Notes: a model not told the origin generated them from the sequence alone. A DNA stretch of 64,000 bases from SZUA-35 sp964351995 (GCA_964351995.1 CAYGQE010000017.1:31973-95972), one strand, 5' to 3'. Positions 8,476-17,388 are shown, numbered from the stretch's first letter. Made by a program: numbers and translations.

Positions 8476-9045
8476 TCAATCGCTGCTGTTGTCGTCCAAG
8501 TCGGCGACACGTTCGAGCAACTGATCTCGGATCGAGACTCCCTTCTCCCTGGCCTTGTCGCCAGTGATCCGCCAGCCGTGACGGGCGGAATACAACAGTG
8601 GCGGCTCGCCCAGGCGGCCCTCGGTGACCTTGGTGACGGTGGCGAAGAAGAGATCGTGGTCGATGGGTCCGGAGGCCTGGCGTATCTCGAAGGTCTCACA
8701 CGTGAGGTAAGCGATCGAGTCGGGAACGATGGGAAGGCCGTCTTCGTCGAGGGCGAGCAACTCGTCGGCGACGTACTTGAACTTCCGGCCTGGGTAGGAG
8801 AAGTACTGGCCAGCCATGATCTGGTCGGCGGCGAGAAGGGACACGACGAACGTACCGGAGGCGACCATCAGCGGATGGGTGTCATGCTTCGCACTCACCG
8901 AGGCCATCACGATCGGCTCGTCGAAAGCGATTTGCGACACCCAGTGCGAGGTGTAGGCCCTCGAGACCCCGTTGTGGGAAGCGCCAACAACTTGGACTCC
9001 CTTGATCATCTGGCCAAGGGAGCGCTTCAGTTGCGGATCGATCAT
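8476..9045 (-). CDS. flavin reductase-like FMN-binding protein
   Basis: Split-barrel FMN protein of the flavin reductase domain family, which usually supplies reduced flavin or acts on small molecules. Evidence: IKGVQVVGASHNGVSRAYTSHWVSQ at the start (the flavin-binding strand region), VMASVSAKHDTHPL, GTFVVSLLAADQ and the later IDHDLFFATVTKV segment. I use the ATG at 9045 (189 aa) rather than the long upstream extension, because GAAAGG lies upstream and the extension reads antisense to a neighbouring gene. No partner monooxygenase is adjacent. Confidence 0.82.
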   Translation of the reverse strand: MIDPQLKRSLGQMIKGVQVVGASHNGVSRAYTSHWVSQIAFDEPIVMASVSAKHDTHPLMVASGTFVVSLLAADQIMAGQYFSYPGRKFKYVADELLALDEDGLPIVPDSIAYLTCETFEIRQASGPIDHDLFFATVTKVTEGRLGEPPLLYSARHGWRITGDKAREKGVSIRDQLLERVADLDDNSSD

Positions 9046-9097
9046 GTGGTGGCCTTTCGAGGCAAGACGGTCATTTGAACAAGAACAACGGGGAGCA

Positions 9098-9859
9098 TCA
9101 GTTGCGGTGGGCCCGGAGACGGACGGCTTCGTCGATGTGGTGGTCGGCTCGCTTCGGTAGAAGCTCGGCGAGGAGGTCGCGTTGTTCAGCCGCCTGGTCG
9201 TACCTACCGAGCGCTTCGAGGACTCGGGCGTACTCCATCCGATGGTTGACCGGAGCCTCAGGCACGAGTGCTCGCAACTCGAGCACCGCAGCGAGTTGGG
9301 CCAAGTTGCCGCTGCCCATACCCGCAAGGCGAAGGTTCTCGAGAGTGCGGGCCGCAATTGCGGTCTCGGTCATTGGGTTGAGGTAGCGGTCGAGAAAGGG
9401 GGCATCAGGGTGGATCGTATGAAAAATGCGCTTGCAGCCATCAAGGTCGAGTGATGCTCCCCCGGCAAAAGGATCGTGCCAGCCGTCGGATGATCCGAGC
9501 AGGACGTGACCGGGCATGCCGATGGCTCGAAGCGTCACACCCCGCCGACGGGCGATCTCTGCCGCCACGACGGCAAGCGTGAGAGGAATGCCGAGGCGTC
9601 GGTCGAGCACGTGGTGGACCATCGAGTTGCGGGCGTCGTAGTAGTTCGCTGCGTTGCCGGCGAAGCCCAGACCTCCGAACACACCAGTGACCACCGTCTT
9701 CGGATCAGAGCCGTCGATCTGGTCTGCCAAGTCGTCGAGTCGGGCGATGATCTGCTCTTCGGACGGCGCCGTCGGATCTGTCGCTGCGATCGTTGCCATG
9801 ATCCGGTCGAGCGGCGGGGCGTCGGTCATCATCAGTTCGATGAACCGCTGCGTGCTCAT
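9098..9859 (-). CDS. SirB1 / transglutaminase-like protein with C-terminal TPR-like helices
   Basis: Contains the SirB1 N-terminal (Transglut_core2) domain: ANYYDARNSMVHHVLDRR, GIPLTLAVVAAEIARRRGV and IGMPGHVLLGS are close to the family consensus. The C-terminal 70 residues look like TPR-type helices (YARVLEALGRYDQAAEQRDLL). Biochemical role is poorly defined. The ATG at 9859 overlaps the stop codon of the thioesterase gene as ATGA, so translation is probably coupled. Confidence 0.85.
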   Translation of the reverse strand: MSTQRFIELMMTDAPPLDRIMATIAATDPTAPSEEQIIARLDDLADQIDGSDPKTVVTGVFGGLGFAGNAANYYDARNSMVHHVLDRRLGIPLTLAVVAAEIARRRGVTLRAIGMPGHVLLGSSDGWHDPFAGGASLDLDGCKRIFHTIHPDAPFLDRYLNPMTETAIAARTLENLRLAGMGSGNLAQLAAVLELRALVPEAPVNHRMEYARVLEALGRYDQAAEQRDLLAELLPKRADHHIDEAVRLRAHRN

Positions 9860-10674
9860 CTGGTTCGCCAACCAATCAGGCTCTGCGTCGATGTGCCGAT
9901 CGATCCCTCGGCGTCGAACAAACGATTCGTGCACAGCCCGATGCCGTCAGCTCCGACCTCGGTCACTGCGTCGATGCCAACCCATTCGCCGATCAAGGGC
10001 CGGTGAAGCGCAATGGTCAGGTCGGCATTGATGAGTCCCACGCCACTTTCGGCCCCGTAGACCGCGCTGATCCCGGACGCAATGTCTGCCGCAGCAGCGA
10101 CTCGACAGAGCGGTGACGGTTCCTCACCGAGGATCACGGGTTGTCGAAGTCGGATCCACTCGATCGCTGAACCCGGGGTGGTGAAATCGCCTTCGACGAA
10201 TCGGTGATCGACTGCGTCACGATGAAAAGCCGTGGTGTCCCCTGACGCCCATGCGGGAGCGACGACCGATCTGGCATCGTCGGGAGAACGCAGGGTGTGT
10301 TCAGGTCGCCAGCCAGGTTCGGGGAGGTCTGCGGTCGCCAACAGCAGAGCAGACGCCGACGCCACGACAACGTCGTTCGACAGCAATGACGCCGATGCTC
10401 GCGCCACTCGACGGCTCACCTGTTGGCGCTCGACGATGGCGTGCAGCCTGGTGAGCGGAACAGGCTTGACCAGCTCGATCGACAGCCTGGCAACCCGTTC
10501 GGTCGGCTCCTCGAGGGCTTCGATCAGTCGGGCGAGCAGCGCTGCAGGCGGACCTCCGTGTTGGGCGTCAGGACGCCAGGGGCCGGTCGTGAGTTCTGTT
10601 GGATCAAATGCTGTTGGAACACATGCTGTTGGGTCGGATGTGTCTGGCCCAACAGCGATGAACAACGAATCCAT
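9856..10674 (-). CDS. acyl-CoA thioesterase-like (double hot-dog) protein
   Basis: Thioesterase-like superfamily protein, expected to hydrolyse acyl-CoA. The motif RPDAQHGGPPAALLARLIE is characteristic of actinobacterial members, and ARLSIELVKPVPL fits the hot-dog strand and helix pattern. 272 aa from the ATG at 10674, preceded by TACGTT (10681-10686) and 6 bases. Divergent from an acyl-CoA ligase and coupled to the SirB1-like gene. Exact substrate unknown. Confidence 0.78.
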   Translation of the reverse strand: MDSLFIAVGPDTSDPTACVPTAFDPTELTTGPWRPDAQHGGPPAALLARLIEALEEPTERVARLSIELVKPVPLTRLHAIVERQQVSRRVARASASLLSNDVVVASASALLLATADLPEPGWRPEHTLRSPDDARSVVAPAWASGDTTAFHRDAVDHRFVEGDFTTPGSAIEWIRLRQPVILGEEPSPLCRVAAAADIASGISAVYGAESGVGLINADLTIALHRPLIGEWVGIDAVTEVGADGIGLCTNRLFDAEGSIGTSTQSLIGWRTR

Positions 10675-10680
10675 CGGGTG

Positions 10681-10686
10681 AACGTA
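10681..10686 (-). promoter_or_regulatory. leaderless -10 element for the thioesterase gene
   Basis: TACGTT, 6 bases, ATG at 10674. Confidence 0.5.
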
Positions 10687-10722
10687 GCGCCGCCTCAACT
10701 GGCGATCACACTCGCAGCCTCG

Positions 10723-10728
10723 TACATT
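10723..10728 (+). promoter_or_regulatory. -10 element for the acyl-CoA ligase gene
   Basis: TACATT, 8 bases, ATG at 10737. Divergent from the thioesterase promoter 37 bases away. Confidence 0.5.
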
Positions 10729-10736
10729 TCGCACCC

Positions 10737-12284
10737 ATGTATCCCGGAGCACACGCCGCAACGCATCCAGACAAAGCCGCCATGATCATGGCGGGCACCG
10801 GTGAGGTCCTCACCTTCGCCCAACTCGACGAGGAAGCCAATCGCATCGCTCAGCTCTTCCACGCAGCGGGTCTGCGAACCGGTGATCACGTTGCGTTCTG
10901 CATGGAGAACAACCAGCGATTCCTGCCTCTCGCCTGGGGCTGTCACTATGCCGGTCTCGTCTACACAGCGATGTCCAGCCGTCTCACCACCGAGGAGATG
11001 GAGTACATCATCAACAACTGCGGTGCGAAAGCCTTCATCACCTCCAACTACAAGCGCGAGCAGGCTGCAGCGCTCCTCGACAAAATGCCTGACGTGGGCA
11101 TGCGGTTGATGCTCGATGGCACGATCGAAGGCTTCGAGTCGTACGAAGACGCCGTGGCTGGTTCCCCAGCAGATCCAATCGAGGGCCGACTCGCCGGGTT
11201 CGACATGCTGTACAGCTCGGGTACCACGGGGATGCCGAAGGGCATCAAGCCCAGCACCGAGCCCGGCCCGCTCGAAGAGAGCCCCACGGGTGTCTATGGC
11301 CTTCTGGGCCTGCTCTTCGGGATGGACACCGAGAAGGTCTACTTGTCACCGGCTCCGCTCTACCATGCCGCCCCGCTGCGCTTCTGCATGGCCACACAGG
11401 CGCACGGCTCGACCGTCGTGGTGATGGAGCGATTCGATCCCGAGGCGTACCTTGCTGCCATCGAGGCACACAAAGTGACACACAGTCAAGTCGTCCCCAC
11501 CATGTTCGTGCGCATGCTCAAGCTCGATGAGAGCGCTCGCACAGCGCACGACGTCAGCTCGCTCGAGACCATCATCCATGCTGCGGCTCCTTGCCCGGTT
11601 GCGGTGAAGGAGCAGATGATCGAGTGGTTCGGGCCCGTCATCCACGAGTACTACGCCGGCACCGAAGGCAACGGTTTCGTGTACTGCAACTCAGAGATGT
11701 GGCTTGGGCACAAGGGCACGGTCGGCATGCCGATCAACTGCACGGTGCACATCGTTGGGGAAGACGGCGAAGTCGTCGGTGGTCCAGGGGAAGAAGGCAC
11801 CGTGTACTTCGAGGGCGGCTCGACCTTCGAGTATCACGGTGATGAGGCGAAGACGAAGGACTCGCGTCACCCGAAGGGCTGGTCGACCCTCGGCGACGTC
11901 GGCAAACTCGACGAGGACGGCTTCCTGTATCTCACCGACCGCAAGGCTTACATGATCATCTCGGGCGGCGTGAACATCTATCCGCAAGAAGCCGAGAACA
12001 TCCTCACGATGCACCCGAAGGTGTTCGACGTGGCCGTGATCGGTGTTCCCAACGCTGACTTCGGGGAAGAGGTCAAGGCCGTTGTCCAGCTGGCGGAGGG
12101 CATCGAGCCTTCCGACGACACGGCGCGTGAGCTCATCAACTTCTGCAAGGAACACCTCGCCGACGTCAAGTGCCCTCGCTCGGTCGATTTCCGTGACGAA
12201 CTGCCCCGCCACCCCACCGGCAAGCTCTACAAGCGCTTGTTGAAAGACGAATACTGGGCTGGCCACGACAGTCGGATCATCTGA
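10737..12284 (+). CDS. acyl-CoA synthetase / AMP-dependent ligase
   Basis: ANL-superfamily adenylating enzyme that activates a carboxylic acid to its CoA thioester. The ATP motif YSSGTTGMPKGI is at residues 159-170, EYYAGTEGNGF is the A5 core, STLGDVGKLDEDGFLYLTDR is the A7/A8 hinge, and the catalytic lysine lies in HPTGKLYKR near the C-terminus. 515 aa, cytoplasmic. Similar to actinobacterial FadD proteins; whether the acid is fatty, aromatic or steroid-derived cannot be told. Neighbouring thioesterase and hydratases suggest acyl-CoA degradation. Confidence 0.92.
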   Translation: MYPGAHAATHPDKAAMIMAGTGEVLTFAQLDEEANRIAQLFHAAGLRTGDHVAFCMENNQRFLPLAWGCHYAGLVYTAMSSRLTTEEMEYIINNCGAKAFITSNYKREQAAALLDKMPDVGMRLMLDGTIEGFESYEDAVAGSPADPIEGRLAGFDMLYSSGTTGMPKGIKPSTEPGPLEESPTGVYGLLGLLFGMDTEKVYLSPAPLYHAAPLRFCMATQAHGSTVVVMERFDPEAYLAAIEAHKVTHSQVVPTMFVRMLKLDESARTAHDVSSLETIIHAAAPCPVAVKEQMIEWFGPVIHEYYAGTEGNGFVYCNSEMWLGHKGTVGMPINCTVHIVGEDGEVVGGPGEEGTVYFEGGSTFEYHGDEAKTKDSRHPKGWSTLGDVGKLDEDGFLYLTDRKAYMIISGGVNIYPQEAENILTMHPKVFDVAVIGVPNADFGEEVKAVVQLAEGIEPSDDTARELINFCKEHLADVKCPRSVDFRDELPRHPTGKLYKRLLKDEYWAGHDSRII

Positions 12285-12291
12285 CCCTGCA

Positions 12292-12319
12292 CTGAGCGCA
12301 TCACAACGGCGCCGCTCAG
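12292..12319. terminator. possible stem-loop at a convergent junction
   Basis: CTGAGCG at 12292-12298 pairs with CGCTCAG at 12313-12319 across a 14-base loop, between the convergent acyl-CoA ligase and HTH genes. No U-tract. Confidence 0.3.
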
Positions 12320-12924
12320 GTCGACTGCAGCGAAACGATGCTGCGTGCCCGAAGCACAAGCGATTTCGTGCGTACTCGAGCCCGTGATTCGGTGATGAGC
12401 TCTTCGGTCCGCCGCCAAGGTAAACGGAAGGCTCGCACCGCTTTGGGGATCAAGTCTTCGTCGCTCAGATCGAGCAGCGTCAAGACGATGTCGAACTCGC
12501 TGGCCCGCATTTGTACCGACGCGGTTGGCCCGACCGAGCGCAAGAGCCGCACACCATCGGCGACAGCGTTCAGAATGTCGTCGTTCGAGGCGAAGTTGGA
12601 CCCGTACTCGATGGGCAGCCAACCAAACCACACGATGCAGGCATCGGGGTCGATGCCGGGATCGGAGCGGTGGATCATCACATCGGTGCCGAGGCGCTCG
12701 GCATCGATGCGGTAGAACCTCGCCATTCGCTCGATCAGCTCAGGTTCGGGATGGCTCGATCCCGACTCGATTCCCCGGAGCTCACGTGGAGTGAGCCCGA
12801 GTTCGGTTGCCGCGTCGGCGATCGCGTAGCCGCGGACCTGGCGGATCTTGGCGAACGCATCGCTCAAGCGCGAACTCAAGTGATCGACGTCACTGCAGTC
12901 AAGGTCTGGTGAGAGATCCAGCAC
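12316..12924 (-). CDS. XRE-type helix-turn-helix protein
   Basis: Probable DNA-binding regulator. The N-terminal 65 residues fit a Cro/C1 HTH: IRQVRGYAIADAATELGLT then RELRGIESGSSHPEPELIERMARFYRID. The C-terminal 130 residues have no family I recognise; SIVSLQST ends the protein. I chose the GTG at 12924 (202 aa), since longer frames run into the upstream hydratase gene; the start is uncertain. It may regulate neighbouring acyl-CoA genes, but nothing shows this directly. Confidence 0.7.
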   Translation of the reverse strand: MLDLSPDLDCSDVDHLSSRLSDAFAKIRQVRGYAIADAATELGLTPRELRGIESGSSHPEPELIERMARFYRIDAERLGTDVMIHRSDPGIDPDACIVWFGWLPIEYGSNFASNDDILNAVADGVRLLRSVGPTASVQMRASEFDIVLTLLDLSDEDLIPKAVRAFRLPWRRTEELITESRARVRTKSLVLRARSIVSLQST

Positions 12925-12992
12925 AGTGCATGTATCGGCAAGTCCCCGGTGAACTTGAACCCCACTCCGGTCTGATTGTCGGTGGGTGGTGT

Positions 12993-13778
12993 TCAGGCGC
13001 CGGTGAACGTCGGGCTGCGCTTCTCCATGAATGCGGCAACCCCTTCGGCGTAGTCGGCGCTGGACATACATCGATCGATCGTGGCTGCGGCATCAGGGTG
13101 GCCTGCCAACGCTTGTTTGGCCGCAAGCTGTGTCAACGGAGCTCGTTCGGCCATCGTCATGGCCTGGGACCGGACGAATCCTTCGAGCCCGGACTTTGCT
13201 ACGACATGGTTGAGCAGCCCCCAGCGCAAGCACGTGTCGGCGTCGTGGAGGTCGCCGGTATAGACCAATTCCTTGGTCACCGCTGGTCCCACGAGTTCGG
13301 CGAGCTTGTGGATGCCGTCCTGGTCGTAGCCGATACCGAGTTTCGCGGGCGGGAGAGCCATCCGGGTGCCCGGCTCGCCGTAGCGGATGTCAGCGGACAA
13401 AGCGATGGCGAGACCGCCGCCAATACAGAACCCATGCAGCATCGCAAGCGTCGGCTTGGGCAGGACCTCGATGGCCTTGTAGGCAGCCTGGGTGGCGGCG
13501 CCGTAGCTGCCGGCGCCATCGGAGGTGCGCTCGGTCTGGAACTGGCTGATGTCAGCCCCCGCCACGAAGGCCTGGTCTCCAGCCCCGCGGAGCACGACCA
13601 CGCGAACCGATGGGTCGGCGGCAAGCTCTGCGCAGCGCTCGGGGACGGCGCGCCACATGTCGAGGGTCATGGCGTTGCGCCTTGCCATGTGGTCGAACAC
13701 GAGCCAAGCAATGGGCCCGTCGCGCTCGATGATCACAGCGGGAACGGATTCGGGAGCGGGTGCGTCTTCATTGGTCAC
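12993..13778 (-). CDS. enoyl-CoA hydratase/isomerase family protein
   Basis: Crotonase-fold enzyme. The oxyanion-hole segments are VFDHMARRNAMTLDMW, AGADISQFQ and MLHGFCIGGGLAIALSADIRYG; LGIGYDQDGIHKLAELVG follows. 261 aa. Start GTG at 13778 with TAGCTT at 13785-13790 and 6 bases between. Acts on acyl-CoA thioesters, as a hydratase or a related crotonase reaction; the position equivalent to the first catalytic Glu is not obvious, so isomerase or hydrolase activity remains possible. Confidence 0.9.
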   Translation of the reverse strand: MTNEDAPAPESVPAVIIERDGPIAWLVFDHMARRNAMTLDMWRAVPERCAELAADPSVRVVVLRGAGDQAFVAGADISQFQTERTSDGAGSYGAATQAAYKAIEVLPKPTLAMLHGFCIGGGLAIALSADIRYGEPGTRMALPPAKLGIGYDQDGIHKLAELVGPAVTKELVYTGDLHDADTCLRWGLLNHVVAKSGLEGFVRSQAMTMAERAPLTQLAAKQALAGHPDAAATIDRCMSSADYAEGVAAFMEKRSPTFTGA

Positions 13779-13784
13779 GAAGCG

Positions 13785-13797
13785 AAGCTAGTAGGTT
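13785..13797. promoter_or_regulatory. abutting divergent -10 elements, enoyl-CoA hydratase / GDPD
   Basis: Minus strand TAGCTT (13785-13790), 6 bases, GTG at 13778; plus strand TAGGTT (13792-13797), 6 bases, GTG at 13804. One base separates the hexamers, and the whole intergenic region is 25 bases, leaving room for nothing but two leaderless promoters. Confidence 0.65.
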
Positions 13798-13803
13798 TCC
13801 TGC

Positions 13804-14574
13804 GTGGCCCGAACTCTGCCCTACCTGGATCATGCCCGACCCATCGCTGTCGCCCATCGAGGCGGAGACCAGCAGGCCGTTGAGAACACGATGCCAGCGT
13901 TCGAACACGCCGTCTCGCTCGGGTTCGACTACCTCGAGACTGACGTACACCTGAGCAGCGACGGCGTGCTGGTTGCATTCCACGACGCCGACTTGGAGCG
14001 CATCACAGGGCGACCGGGAACCATTGCCGACCGAAGCTGGGACGAGCTGAGGGCCATCGATCTCGCAGCGAGTCCAGATCTGGACCGAGCATCGATTCCT
14101 CGGCTCGATGAGTTGCTGTCGGCGTTTCCGAACACGCGGTTCAACATTGATCCGAAGGTCGACGAGGCCGTTGGGCCGCTCGGTGACGTCATCGCAGCGT
14201 TCGATGCGGTGGAACGAGTGGGTGTCGGCGCGTTCGATGACGCTCGCATCGCGGCACTACAAGAGCGATTCGGCCCAGGCCTGTGCACGTCTCCTGGCCC
14301 GATCGAGTTGCTGACGTACTTCGGCAACCCCACCGGATCAGCCTTCGAGACGCACGGCTGCTTGCAGATCCCGCCGAGCTTCGGGGAGTTCTCGTTGACC
14401 GCAGCCCTGGTCGAATCAGCTCATGAACTCGGTCTCCAGGTGCATGTCTGGACCATCAACGAAGAGGCCGAGATGCGACGGCTCCTCGACATGGGTGTCG
14501 ATGCGTTGATGACCGACCGAGTACAGCTGTTGAAAGATGTACTGATCGATCGAAACGAATGGATGACCACATGA
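13804..14574 (+). CDS. glycerophosphodiester phosphodiesterase
   Basis: Hydrolyses glycerophosphodiesters to glycerol 3-phosphate and an alcohol. GDPD signature residues are present: H18 and R19 in AVAHRGG, E30-region VENTMPAFEHA, E45 and D47 in DYLETDVHLSSDG, and H60 in VAFHDADLERITG. The C-terminal half includes HVWTINEEAEMRRLLDMGVD, the final barrel strand. 256 aa, no signal peptide, so likely cytoplasmic. The stop overlaps the next ATG (ATGA), coupling it to gamma-glutamyltransferase. Confidence 0.93.
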   Translation: MARTLPYLDHARPIAVAHRGGDQQAVENTMPAFEHAVSLGFDYLETDVHLSSDGVLVAFHDADLERITGRPGTIADRSWDELRAIDLAASPDLDRASIPRLDELLSAFPNTRFNIDPKVDEAVGPLGDVIAAFDAVERVGVGAFDDARIAALQERFGPGLCTSPGPIELLTYFGNPTGSAFETHGCLQIPPSFGEFSLTAALVESAHELGLQVHVWTINEEAEMRRLLDMGVDALMTDRVQLLKDVLIDRNEWMTT

Positions 14575-16148
14575 CCTGGATTCGCACCGAACACACTCGC
14601 TACTCGACCGGCGGCATGGTTTGTTCTGTTGATCACCTCGCCTCGGGTGCCGGGATCGAGTTGTTGGCAGCGGGCGGCAATGCGGTCGATGCCGCCGTGG
14701 GTACGTCAGCGGTTCTCGCCGTGACCACGCAGTTCATGTGCGGCATGGGTGGCGACCTCTGGGCGTTGGTTCATGTGCCTGGCCAAGCCGAGCCTGTGGC
14801 CCTGAACGCCTCGGGTTGGGCAGGCGCCGGTGCCGATGCTGCGGCGATGCGAGCGGAGGGAATGACCGAGATGCCGTTCCGCGGCGACTTGCGGTCGACC
14901 CCGGTGCCGGGGTGTGTCGACGGGTGGGTTGCCCTCCACGACCGTTTCGGTCGACTTTCATTGTCGGATGTGCTCGAGCCTGCTCGACGCTTGGCCGCCA
15001 ACGGCTTCGTCGTCACGCCGATGCTTGGCGGTGCGGCTCCCCTCGTCGCCGGTGTCGCCGGTGCCGAGGACTTCGAGGTCAACGGAACATCGGTCGTTGC
15101 CGGGCAAACGATGACCAGGCCAGGGCTGGCGCGGTCGCTGGCTGCCATCGGTGCTGGTGGTCGGTCGGCTTGGTACGAGGGCGAATTTGGCGACGGCCTC
15201 ATCCGGAAAGGTGACGGGCTTTTCGACGACAACGATCTGTCCCATGTGCACGCCGAGTGGGCAGAGCCGACGATGGTCGAGGCGTGGGGGCAGCGACTGT
15301 GGACCGCTCCTCCGAACTCGCAGGGCTATCTTTCGCTGGCGAGCGCAGTGATCTCCGCTGGTCTTGATCTCCCTGACGACCCGAACGACCCTCGCTACGC
15401 CCATTTCCTGATCGAAGCGTCGAAGCAGGCGGCCTACGACCGTCGTGACTCGCTGTTCGACGGGGCAGACGGTGCAGCGCTGGTGACCGAGGAGCGGTTG
15501 GCTCCTCGCCGTGCCCGCATCGGGGAACGAGCGGTCGACGTTCGCTCACCTGCCGCCGACGGCGGAACCATCTACCTCTGCACCACTGATGTCGACGGCA
15601 TGGGCGTGTCGTTGATCCAGTCCAACGCCGCAGGTTTTGGGGTGCATCTCGGCGTTCCCGAAGTTGGTGTGTTGCTTCACAATCGCGGCGTGGGTTTCAA
15701 CCTGATCGAGGGTCATCCGGCCGAATTGCAGCCCGGGAAGCGACCGCCGAGCACGCTGTCGCCCGCGCTGGCCACGAACAGCGACGGCTCGCTGCGTACC
15801 GTGTTCGGCTGCATGGGAGGCGACACCCAGCCCCAGATCGTGCTACAGATGGCGGCCCGCCGCTTCCACTCTCGCCAAGACGTTGGCAAGCTCATCACCG
15901 CCCCTCGCTTCGCCATCACCACACAGACCGATCGTGGGTTCGACGTCTGGTCGACCCCCGACCCACTCATCGTGGCCCTCGAAGAGGGCTCACCGTGGGC
16001 TGCTGGCCTGGCCGAGCGCGGTCACGTGGTCGAAGAGCGCCGTTGGGGCACCGGCTTCGGCCACGCTCACATGATCGACGTGGTCGACGGCCATTACGAA
16101 GGTGCTGCTGATCCGCGGGCCCTCACCGGCGCCGCTCTCGGTCGTTGA
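14571..16148 (+). CDS. ggt: gamma-glutamyltransferase family protein
   Basis: N-terminal nucleophile hydrolase acting on gamma-glutamyl compounds or related amides. The autoprocessing/nucleophile threonine is T333 in AADGGTIYLCTTDVDG; GGNAVDAAVGTSAVLAV and CGMGGDLWALVH mark the large subunit, and LQPGKRPPSTLSPAL and GCMGGDTQPQIVLQ the small subunit. 525 aa from the ATG at 14571. No signal peptide, unlike periplasmic GGTs, so an intracellular acylase-type role is possible. The stop codon lies in the first copy of a 13-base tandem repeat. Confidence 0.9.
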   Translation: MTWIRTEHTRYSTGGMVCSVDHLASGAGIELLAAGGNAVDAAVGTSAVLAVTTQFMCGMGGDLWALVHVPGQAEPVALNASGWAGAGADAAAMRAEGMTEMPFRGDLRSTPVPGCVDGWVALHDRFGRLSLSDVLEPARRLAANGFVVTPMLGGAAPLVAGVAGAEDFEVNGTSVVAGQTMTRPGLARSLAAIGAGGRSAWYEGEFGDGLIRKGDGLFDDNDLSHVHAEWAEPTMVEAWGQRLWTAPPNSQGYLSLASAVISAGLDLPDDPNDPRYAHFLIEASKQAAYDRRDSLFDGADGAALVTEERLAPRRARIGERAVDVRSPAADGGTIYLCTTDVDGMGVSLIQSNAAGFGVHLGVPEVGVLLHNRGVGFNLIEGHPAELQPGKRPPSTLSPALATNSDGSLRTVFGCMGGDTQPQIVLQMAARRFHSRQDVGKLITAPRFAITTQTDRGFDVWSTPDPLIVALEEGSPWAAGLAERGHVVEERRWGTGFGHAHMIDVVDGHYEGAADPRALTGAALGR

Positions 16149-16192
16149 TTTCAGTCGTTGATTTCAGTCGTTGATTTCAGTCGTTGATTTCA
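16141..16192. repeat. 13-base tandem repeat, four perfect copies
   Basis: GTCGTTGATTTCA repeated four times without a mismatch. It spans the junction of two convergent genes: copy 1 supplies the TGA of gamma-glutamyltransferase and the copy 3/4 junction supplies the TGA of the enoyl-CoA hydratase, whose last four residues are encoded by copy 4. Confidence 0.97.
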
Positions 16193-17016
16193 GGGTCAGC
16201 GAAGTTTGGATCGCGCTTCTCGAAGAAGGCTTTGACCGATTCGGCTTGATTCGGGCTACCTATCAAGCGTCCGATTTCCTCGCGTTCCATGGCGAAGCCC
16301 TCGGCAACGGTCAGCTTGGACGCTTCGTTGAAGATTCGCTTTGCGGCACGAATGGCGTGCGGCGACTTCTTGGCGATGTCGGCGGCCATCACGAGCGCTG
16401 CGGCGTGTGGATCGTCGGCGATCTGGGTGACGAGGCCGAGGTGCAGGGCTTCTTCAGCGCCGACCATGCGGCCGCTGAAGGTCAGTTCCTTGGCCACGTC
16501 GAGCCCAACCAGGTTGATGAGCGCCTGCGTGCCGGTCATGTCAGGCACGAGGCCCCAACGGATTTCCAGGACCGACATCTTGGTGTCGGGAGCGGCAATG
16601 CGAATGTCGGCGCCAAGTGCGAGCTGGATGCCGCCACCGAGGCAATGGCCTCGGAGCGCAGCGATCACGGGAACGGGAAGCTCGGTCCAGCCGTAGACGG
16701 CCTGTTGACCCCGGTGGGTGATGCGGCCCTCGTCAGGATCTGTTGTGGCCGGACGTTTCTCGCCTGCCTCCCCGCTGTCACTCATCGCCTGGAAACTCGA
16801 GAAGTCGAGGCCAGCGCAGAATCCCTTGCCCTCCCCGGACAACACAACTGCTCGCAGCGACGTGTCCTTGGCGAGGAGATCACTCGATTCGATGAGCGCA
16901 TTGAACATCGCTGGATCGAGTGCGTTTCGCTTGTCCGGTCGAGCGAGACGGACATCGGCCACGCCGTGCTCGTCAGTCGAAATGGAGATGCGGTCCTGAA
17001 TCATCTGGTCGGCCAT
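16177..17016 (-). CDS. enoyl-CoA hydratase/isomerase family protein
   Basis: Second crotonase in the window, distinct from the one at 13 kb. RLARPDKRNALDPAMFNAL, GFCAGLDFSSFQ and VIAALRGHCLGGGIQLALGA form the oxyanion pocket; EIRWGLVPDMTGTQALINLVG is typical of actinobacterial crotonases. 279 aa. ATG at 17016 is preceded by TAGTGT (17023-17028) and 6 bases. The C-terminal PEIND comes from the 13-base repeat array, so the tail may be expendable. Confidence 0.92.
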   Translation of the reverse strand: MADQMIQDRISISTDEHGVADVRLARPDKRNALDPAMFNALIESSDLLAKDTSLRAVVLSGEGKGFCAGLDFSSFQAMSDSGEAGEKRPATTDPDEGRITHRGQQAVYGWTELPVPVIAALRGHCLGGGIQLALGADIRIAAPDTKMSVLEIRWGLVPDMTGTQALINLVGLDVAKELTFSGRMVGAEEALHLGLVTQIADDPHAAALVMAADIAKKSPHAIRAAKRIFNEASKLTVAEGFAMEREEIGRLIGSPNQAESVKAFFEKRDPNFADPEIND

Positions 17017-17022
17017 CGCCAG

Positions 17023-17028
17023 ACACTA
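17023..17028 (-). promoter_or_regulatory. leaderless -10 element for the second enoyl-CoA hydratase
   Basis: TAGTGT, 6 bases, ATG at 17016. It overlaps the stop end of the DUF5522 gene. Confidence 0.5.
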
Positions 17029-17292
17029 TTCGCTGGCGCCCACCCAAGGACAATGCCGGCAGCCGCGAGAACAACAGGGACGCTCGGCGAGGTGGGCAGC
17101 GGTCATCACGAACAGCCCTGTCGTTGGGTCCATGTACCCCATGTCTCCGGCAGACAACGCTGCAGCATGAGCCCCCAGACAGATGGTGTAGTCGGGACGC
17201 TCCGGAGCGAATCGACTCGGATGCGGGGTGTGCATTGCGTCGGAGCGCAATCGAGATGGTGGTGAGGCCGGCACGCCACCATTGAAGGCCAT
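17026..17292 (-). CDS. DUF5522-like cysteine-motif protein
   Basis: Small protein ending in a conserved cysteine cluster, CCSRGCRHCPW, after GLFVMTAAHLAERP. This matches the DUF5522 family, whose members end in a CC-x3-C-x2-C motif that could bind zinc or an iron-sulfur cluster. 88 aa from the ATG at 17292; an internal ATG at 17235 would give 69 aa and still contain the whole motif. Function unknown. Divergent from the gene at 17401. Confidence 0.75.
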   Translation of the reverse strand: MAFNGGVPASPPSRLRSDAMHTPHPSRFAPERPDYTICLGAHAAALSAGDMGYMDPTTGLFVMTAAHLAERPCCSRGCRHCPWVGASE

Positions 17293-17388
17293 CAGCTCAG
17301 GATCTCCACAGCCAAGTCACCGACCATCTGTGGTATCCACAGGAAAGTCACATGGTTGTTGGTCTTCCTCCTCACAGGGGCATCGACT

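Noticed and set aside
12807..13883. 358-codon plus-strand frame
   Set aside because: Antisense to the HTH and enoyl-CoA hydratase genes; no domain.
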